Shown one piece after another: positions 58,548 to 64,000 of a stretch of 64,000 nucleotides of DNA. How positions within the stretch are numbered: the stretch's first letter is position 1; each line of letters starts with the position of its first letter. The translations under genes and the position numbers were made by a program. The DNA lies in assembly GCF_000003815.2 (NCBI RefSeq), contig NC_049985.1, positions 7,132,066-7,196,065 of the forward strand, read 5' to 3'. The notes under the pieces were generated by a model. It was not told where the DNA came from. It ran no database searches and was given only the letters and a program-made list of their open reading frames with translations. Source of the stretch: Branchiostoma floridae. Its lineage: Eukaryota > Chordata > Leptocardii > Amphioxiformes > Branchiostomatidae.

Positions 58548-61395
58548 CTGTGGAGAAAAAAGTGATTCTCTTTAGACGATCCTTGGAAGGTGCATTGAAG
58601 GGAAGTAGTTCGTAAGCTAATTTGCGTGGCTGTGGCGCAACCACAAAGGTGAATCGATAATGACTGCAGAAGAGGGCTTCATCAGGCAGTGAGGCGGCAA
58701 GGAAAATACATGGACATCACTTCATTTTAACAAGTGTAAGAGTCGCCTGTAACCAATCTAGTTTGTCTGTATGTTTTTCTTGTCCACACATAACTCGCAC
58801 CAATTAAGAAATATTACTTACATGTACTTAACAAGCTAGGTCTAAAAGTATTCAAATTTTCTGGAGGCATGCTGTAAGGTTTTCTTGCTCCAAAGCAATA
58901 TTAACTTTATGCTTGATATGCAATGTAACTTAGTATTGTCAATAGCCACTGGATTTTCCTTTCTGGATATTAAAGCTAGAGAAAAGCAATATAAATATTT
59001 GAGGTTAAAAAGAGACATCCAGAAATGTAAGTTAGCACATTTGGCTATCTGTGTTCCACATCTCTATCTGGGGGGATTACTGAACCATTCTGGTACTTTC
59101 TTAGAAATTTCACGGTATTTGGGCGATCCTTCTTCTTTTTCTTAAGAAGATTTAGAAGGTGTCTTACATGACTTAATAAGTAGCGATGTGAATGGGGATG
59201 TTGGCAGTTTTGGATTTGTGCTAAGTAAGAGATTGACTGAATGATAAAACTGTGGACAAGGATAAGTAGGAAACAATTCTTCAATGTAGTGTTCACTGTT
59301 CTTCACAGACATGCTCACGTAACACGGACATGAGTTAGAATCCTAGTCTAAAGAAAACAAGATTTCAACAGTCTTAATCCTAATAGACAATCGTGTGCAA
59401 TAAGGTCTTTGTTACATTCACTATTGTCTATTGTTTTGAATGATTCTGAGAATACATGTGGTCAGTTTTATCACCTACATTTGTCATTTCTCTCCGTATC
59501 TTTCTCAGACAGATATGACCAACGATATAACTTGTTCAAGATGCTGCAAAGGTTTTAAATATGAAATCAAATTTTTTGCGAAGTTCACGCTTATGAAACG
59601 CATAGCTATTATATTCACACAGGCTGTGTGTTGCACAAACAGTGAACTTTCTCAGTTAAATGACTGATGCTATCAGAACCAGCGGGGAATCCAAAGCAAA
59701 AGATAAACAAAACAAGTCTCAAATCGTGTGTGGCTTCTCGTCAGTATCCCTTCTGGGCGGGGAAGTTGTTTCCACCGCCGCCCCACACCGACGCAAGCTC
59801 CCCTAATATCTCCACGTCTTGGCATGCCACCATTTTTTATTACAACGCACCGCTAGCAAACCCGCAAGGAACTGACATACTTCAACTAGCCCTAGTACCG
59901 CATGCCAACGTCAAAAAATAAAGAAAAAAAGAAAATGACGTGTTCAAATCGCAACAATATTTCAAACGTGAACGTTCTTAAATAAGGTGCTATCTTCAGT
60001 CAATCTATCTGAAAAGAATTAACTGCTTGTGATTAGAGGCGTCTCCACTATCAGTGGGTCTCCATTGAAAGATGGCTGCCAAAGTCCACCATATGTTCCC
60101 CCTCTCGTTTACTCACTGTATGATATTACAGTTCCGCTATCCCGGCGGATTCGGACTATCTACGGCATAATCCCGCACACTAAGAACCAATTAGTACAAT
60201 TTCTGTAATCTAGGAACAGCGAAAAATTAATGTTAGAAATGACTTTGCTCTTACGACGTTATCTTGCACAGTGCATACAAGTGTAAGCTTTCTTGCGTAT
60301 CTAGACTAGAATCTTTTTTGTCCATTGAAGCTCACAGTTGGACATCTGAACGTTTCAACATATACAATTGTGTATTGTTTTGTTTTGGTTTTCAAAACGG
60401 ATACACAAAATATGTTTTAAACGTCATCAACACAGAATTTCATAACATATCAACCTGGTGAAAAATTATGATGGCCTTCTATGACAGGATAGTGTTTAGT
60501 AAAATGGCCAAAAGAATCCCTCACGTAAGCTTATAGAACATACTGTAGTTTTAGTTGTTAAAAAGGTGTACATTATACAGTACATAGTATTTGTAAGGTT
60601 CACAATAGGTATGAAGCTTTGTCCACTTTTCCCGGAATACCTGGTAGAGGTATGGAACAAGCCCTCTCAGTTCGAGAGCAGGTTTATCATCATATAACTC
60701 TCATTCAAACAGGCTTAACATTACATACACATGGCTTCCTATTGCTAAAGGTTTCACTATCTTTTGTTTTGGGAGGACGGACATTTTTGTGGCTTCTTGT
60801 GCAATTTGCCATGCTGCCATTAGAGGATGCCATGCGGGTTAGAACATACACCCACCATAAGTGCACACCCAAAAAGTCGTCCGAAACCGGTGCAGTGCCA
60901 GACATCGCTAGTGTTTTTCTCAGAAAGGACAGTTCGACAATTTTCTTTGTGAATAGACAGTTGTTAATGCTCCTAAATCCTCGTCATAAAACCGACGTTT
61001 TATTAAATGTGGAAGTTGTAAAGCATTTGTGCTTGTTTATTGAAAAAATACGGCTCTTTAGCCGTGGGGTATGAGTCACCTTCAGTGTGCATGTGTGACG
61101 ACACACACCGACATGCTGCCTCTGTTTACATTTACCGGTCAGCCCACAAGTACTCTCTACAACTCAATATCACGGATAAAACAACAACTAATGCATGATG
61201 TCTTTGTAATATTCTTTGTAGGAGAATTTCAGAAACTTGTGCGTTTTCTGTTCTTAGTGCTGTGGTGGAAAAAATGTCAAAATTCAGACCTGTATTATCA
61301 AAATACTAGTATCTGTCTGGTATTTAGAAAGTATGTCTATTTTTCGGACAGTAGGAGGAGGTAGATTGTTAGGGTATAAAGGTGTTCAAACTTAC
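58548..61395 (-). other. HAND intron 1 (2,848 bp)
   Basis: GT-AG intron between phase-0 exons. It contains no further exon of HAND. A plus-strand open frame (60619-61074) opens with TTG and shows no domain, so it is not called. The 60000-60200 part is slightly richer in G+C and holds an E-box (CATATG). No transposable element recognised. Confidence 0.85.
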
Positions 61396-62007
61396 CATGT
61401 CTTCTCGTCTGCTGTCGTCACGTGAGTCCATCTTTTTTAGGTCGGCCTGGAAGCCCGACGGGCCCGCAGCATCGCCGCTGCCCGTCCCCTGGCCCTCCGG
61501 CTTGTTTAGAACGTCCATGAGGTAGGCTATGTAAGACGTCGCTAGCCTTAGCGTCTTGATTTTAGAGAGTTTTGTGTCAGCTGGAACATTGGGGATGCGA
61601 TCTCTGAGTTCTGCGAAGGCAGAGTTGATACTCTGCGTTCTTCTGCGTTCCTTCTTGTTGGCGGATCCTCGGGGACGTTTGAGCGGCGCCCCGTGGTGGT
61701 GCACCCCGTTCAGGTGGTGGTGGAACCCGTTGGGCGGGGGGAACGTCTCGTGCCCCCGATGGTGGCGAGTGGGATAGTCCGGTGGACTGACGGACGGGCT
61801 GGACATGGGGCTGTAGCCGTTGACGGAGTACTGATCGGGCGACATGGGAGGCAGTTCGGTCTGCGCGAAGGCCCATCCCGTGTAGGTGTAAGGGGAGTCC
61901 TCGGGTCGGCAGGGCCCGGGCGGGAAGGCGGGGTACGGCTCGTGGTGGTGGTGGTGGTGGTGAGGCGCCGTCACGGGATGGATCGCGTAACCTCCTACTA
62001 GACTCAT
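61396..62007 (-). CDS. HAND: HAND bHLH transcription factor, exon 1
   Basis: First coding exon, 204 codons, of the single HAND-type (heart and neural crest derivatives expressed) gene. HAND proteins are nuclear Twist-family class II bHLH factors that pair with E proteins and act in heart, lateral plate mesoderm and pharyngeal development. The start is the only ATG in frame (62007). It gives [11 protein letters not shown], matching the human HAND2 start MSLVGGFPHHP. Upstream in-frame codons begin only from a GTG. Features: a run of seven His (16-22), Pro/Tyr/His-rich N-terminal region, basic region [19 protein letters not shown] (110-128), helix 1 [16 protein letters not shown], loop, helix 2 [20 protein letters not shown] (148-167). 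The Thr/Ser pair in RRRTQS corresponds to the phosphoregulated sites known in vertebrate HAND proteins. The donor is ATG|GTAAGT at 61395, phase 0. Nothing is truncated or broken. Confidence 0.97.
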
Positions 62008-62012
62008 CGTGC

Positions 62013-62102
62013 TTATCCAAGGACTAAGCACCTCAAAGAGAACTCCAACAGCTCTATTCTCCCCTGTATTTCAAGATTAAGATATCTGCAACAACTGCGC
62101 AT
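62013..62102 (-). other. Upstream ORF in the HAND leader (29 codons)
   Basis: An AUG at 62102 opens 29 codons ending in TAA at 62015-62013, leaving 5 nucleotides before the HAND AUG. The uAUG context is weak (T at -3) while the main AUG has A at -3. Such spacing could allow leaky scanning but leaves little room for reinitiation. It matters only if the leader is unspliced here, which I cannot confirm. Confidence 0.4.
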
Positions 62103-62275
62103 CGACTTGAAGTGGGAAAAGTCGTTTGGTACAACGTGAAGGAGATGATGATGAGGAGATCGTCGCGCACGTCCTGACTCCAGGCTAGTCTCTCCACTGG
62201 TACTGTTGGGATGGTGGCAGGTCCGGACTGACTCAACAACAGAATCCCCCAGCGTCGGCGAACGGAACTGCAGCG

Positions 62276-62296
62276 TCAGGACAGGTCGATCACCAT
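62276..62296 (-). other. Short upstream ORF (6 codons) in the HAND leader
   Basis: AUG at 62296 reads MVIDLS then TGA. The start context is moderate (C at -3, G at +4). Together with the longer uORF downstream it gives two uORFs in a predicted leader of about 400 nt. Confidence 0.4.
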
Positions 62297-62433
62297 TTGC
62301 AGTAGTAGTAGTAGTATCTAAACCGAGACGGAGAGGATACTTTAAATATGGTCGGAACGCGTGGTCAGACAACAGGAGGTGCTCACTCTTAGCCTCTCTC
62401 GACCCCGACTGGGGCTGACGGCGCGCTGACGTG

Positions 62434-62440
62434 TTTTATA
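62434..62440 (-). promoter_or_regulatory. TATA box of HAND
   Basis: Minus strand reads CCCGCCTATAAAACAC, with TATAAAA at 62440-62434. Initiation would be expected about 25-30 bp further on, near 62405-62410, giving a leader of about 400 nt to the ATG at 62007. A GC-rich run (GGCGGGGGG on plus) lies directly upstream, as at many focused developmental promoters. Confidence 0.65.
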
Positions 62441-63129
62441 GGCGGGGGGATGTGCGAGAGGGGCAGGGCCGGGTCATGCCGCCGTGTGACTGACGACCTG
62501 CGATGACGCCGTCTCCTCCATGTCGCCGGCCAGCAGACTCACGCGAAAGAACCCGGATGCACCGAAGCGCCGCCATGCCACGGAGTTGAAAACTAAAAAA
62601 GGGTCCGTTGCAAAAGTTTCGTGTCTTTCCCCTGTAATTTGTCGCCTCCGAAAACACCGGTCACTGAACAAACTGAACCAACTGGCGGCAAGTGTTTCCT
62701 TTAATTTTGTAACTAGCTTCTTTGAGAAGCCGTCGCCGGTTTACCGGGTGTCTTTAAAATAATTGATTTAATTTCCAATTTCAATTGACGAGAGGACAGG
62801 TGGGAAAGATCTAAAACAAAGTGTCTAATGATATAAAACACTAATGATAGAACTGTGGATCCGTTATTTCCAAAAGCTCGGAGAAAGATTTAGGGATGTT
62901 GCCAAAGCTGTCCGAGCGCTGTTTTTTTTCTTTGTGGACTGCCTTGACAAAAGAACAAGTTTGTTGGAAAACATGGAATAGGATACGGTTTTTAATGACT
63001 TCACTGCCTAGTGGGACGTAGCAATCATACTCTGATGATATGAAATGATTTTGGTAACGATTGAAGTTGAACTTTCAGCTAAGAGGCTAAATCAATTTCC
63101 CCACTTAAATCTAAACCAACAATTACGTG
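62441..63129. other. Proximal upstream region of HAND
   Basis: GC-rich near the promoter (62441-62560), then AT-rich. No gene recognised. Open frames on both strands in 62440-62760 lack domains. Confidence 0.4.
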
Positions 63130-63430
63130 CATTAGCGCCGGATAATAATGACAGGCGGCGTCAACCCTCGCCATTGGCGACCGGCGCCCCGCCCCTTGTT
63201 TACGCTTGGGCCCACTTCGCACTGGAACACCAACGACCGAGCTTGTTTACTTTAGCAATTGTGCCCAGTGCATTGGAGGGTTGGCGCGTACCCGTGGGTG
63301 GCTGGCGGGGGGTGAGTTGTAGATCGCCGCCCCTAGCGCCACTAGTATAAACTGTGCGGGCTTTATCATCGTCGGAATCAGAGGAACCCAATTAGAGACC
63401 GAGTTCCCTCTGCAATCTGGGGACGGGGAG
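63130..63430. promoter_or_regulatory. GC-rich block upstream of HAND with FOX, CCAAT and GC boxes
   Basis: Within 300 bp there are two forkhead sites TGTTTAC (63197-63203 and 63244-63250), an inverted CCAAT box (ATTGG near 63173) and a GC box CCCCGCCCC (63187-63195). The block stands out from AT-rich flanks and lies about 0.7-1.0 kb upstream of the predicted HAND start site. It may be a proximal enhancer, or the promoter of a divergent transcript. Inference from motifs. Confidence 0.4.
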
Positions 63431-64000
63431 TTTTTTTCTTGCGGCAAATCCTATCAAATCAAATCCCGTAACAGGATTATAAGGATAGAATCTAGACCAC
63501 AATGAAAAATTGTGCTTTTAAATTCAAATAATAAAGATTACTGTTTTATTTGTTGTAAACAACTTCTACTGTGCATTTATCTTTACACATAATATGTCGT
63601 ACGGATATCCTCGATTAAGGATATGGTCGTCGTAGCTACTTTCTGGTCATTTTCACAAGAAAGTAGTACTGTACTAGCGTTAGTATAGCAACCATACCTA
63701 CTCATCAATTGACTTCTTTTTCCCGCAGCTTTTGCACTACTATGGTGTAGAAAATGAAGTGTATGGGCGTTTTTCAATCGTTTCTTTGAACAAAATATTT
63801 TGGCAGCATGCCAGGGCTGCAGTGACGTCAACAGAAGCTTGGCACGACGTTTTCTTCACATTTTACATTTACTATTTTTTTCTCAAAACACAAGAAAGGA
63901 CAAAATCTACCAGAATGATGTAGGTTTGTATTCGAAGTTAAAAACAAGACTCAAGCCTCTTTGATATGGTAAACACCCTAAACGACCCGCCAATTATCCA
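63431..64000. other. Gene-free right edge
   Basis: AT-rich sequence without recognised gene or repeat. Confidence 0.4.

Noticed and set aside
60619-61074. 151-codon plus-strand frame inside the HAND intron
   Set aside because: Starts with TTG, shows no domain, and is of a length expected a few times by chance in 64 kb.
61577-62020. 147-codon minus-strand frame rich in Pro and Arg
   Set aside because: A shifted-frame shadow of HAND exon 1.
62008-62031. Eight-residue N-terminal extension of HAND
   Set aside because: The codon at 62031 is GTG. The conserved start MSLVGG with its own ATG at 62007 matches vertebrate HAND2.
62013-62372. 119-codon minus-strand frame just upstream of HAND
   Set aside because: It opens with TTG, not ATG, and lies in the predicted 5' UTR. 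Only its last 29 codons follow an AUG, and these are reported as a uORF.

Overview
The window looks like animal nuclear DNA from an invertebrate chordate. A lancelet (amphioxus, Branchiostoma) is the best guess. The guess rests on a complete two-exon HAND-type bHLH gene whose N-terminus (MSLVGG) and C-terminus (GRTGWPQHVWALELKP) are almost those of vertebrate HAND2, together with GT-AG introns and many short tRNA-derived SINEs and MITEs. The species is an inference. No bacterial, organellar or viral gene was recognised.

Layout. (1) 1-3.4 kb, minus strand: the first two coding exons of an AASDHPPT-type 4'-phosphopantetheinyl transferase; the rest of the gene lies beyond the left edge. A minisatellite of ~105-bp units begins 25 bp upstream of its start codon, and a possible YY1/CCAAT promoter lies 1.8 kb upstream. 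(2) 4-58 kb: about 54 kb with no recognisable gene. It is filled with AT-rich unique sequence, dispersed repeats and a handful of GC-rich, motif-dense islands that could be regulatory. The repeats include MITEs with intact target-site duplications, foldback elements with long inverted arms, tRNA-type SINEs, retroelement-like tails, minisatellites, microsatellites and local duplications. (3) 58.4-62.5 kb, minus strand: the HAND gene, with exon 1 (bHLH), a 2.85-kb intron, a short exon 2, two upstream ORFs and a TATA box. (4) 62.5-64 kb: the upstream flank of HAND, with a GC-rich block.

The two genes point the same way and have unrelated roles: cofactor attachment to carrier proteins, and mesoderm/heart transcription control. 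The long gene-free interval 3' of HAND is what one expects of a developmental regulatory landscape. A cluster of GATA, NK2-like, homeodomain and TCF sites near 42.1-42.4 kb is the most attractive enhancer candidate. I found no convincing new biological system. The best new observations are a MITE family with 9-bp target duplications, the foldback family, and the leader and regulatory structure around HAND.
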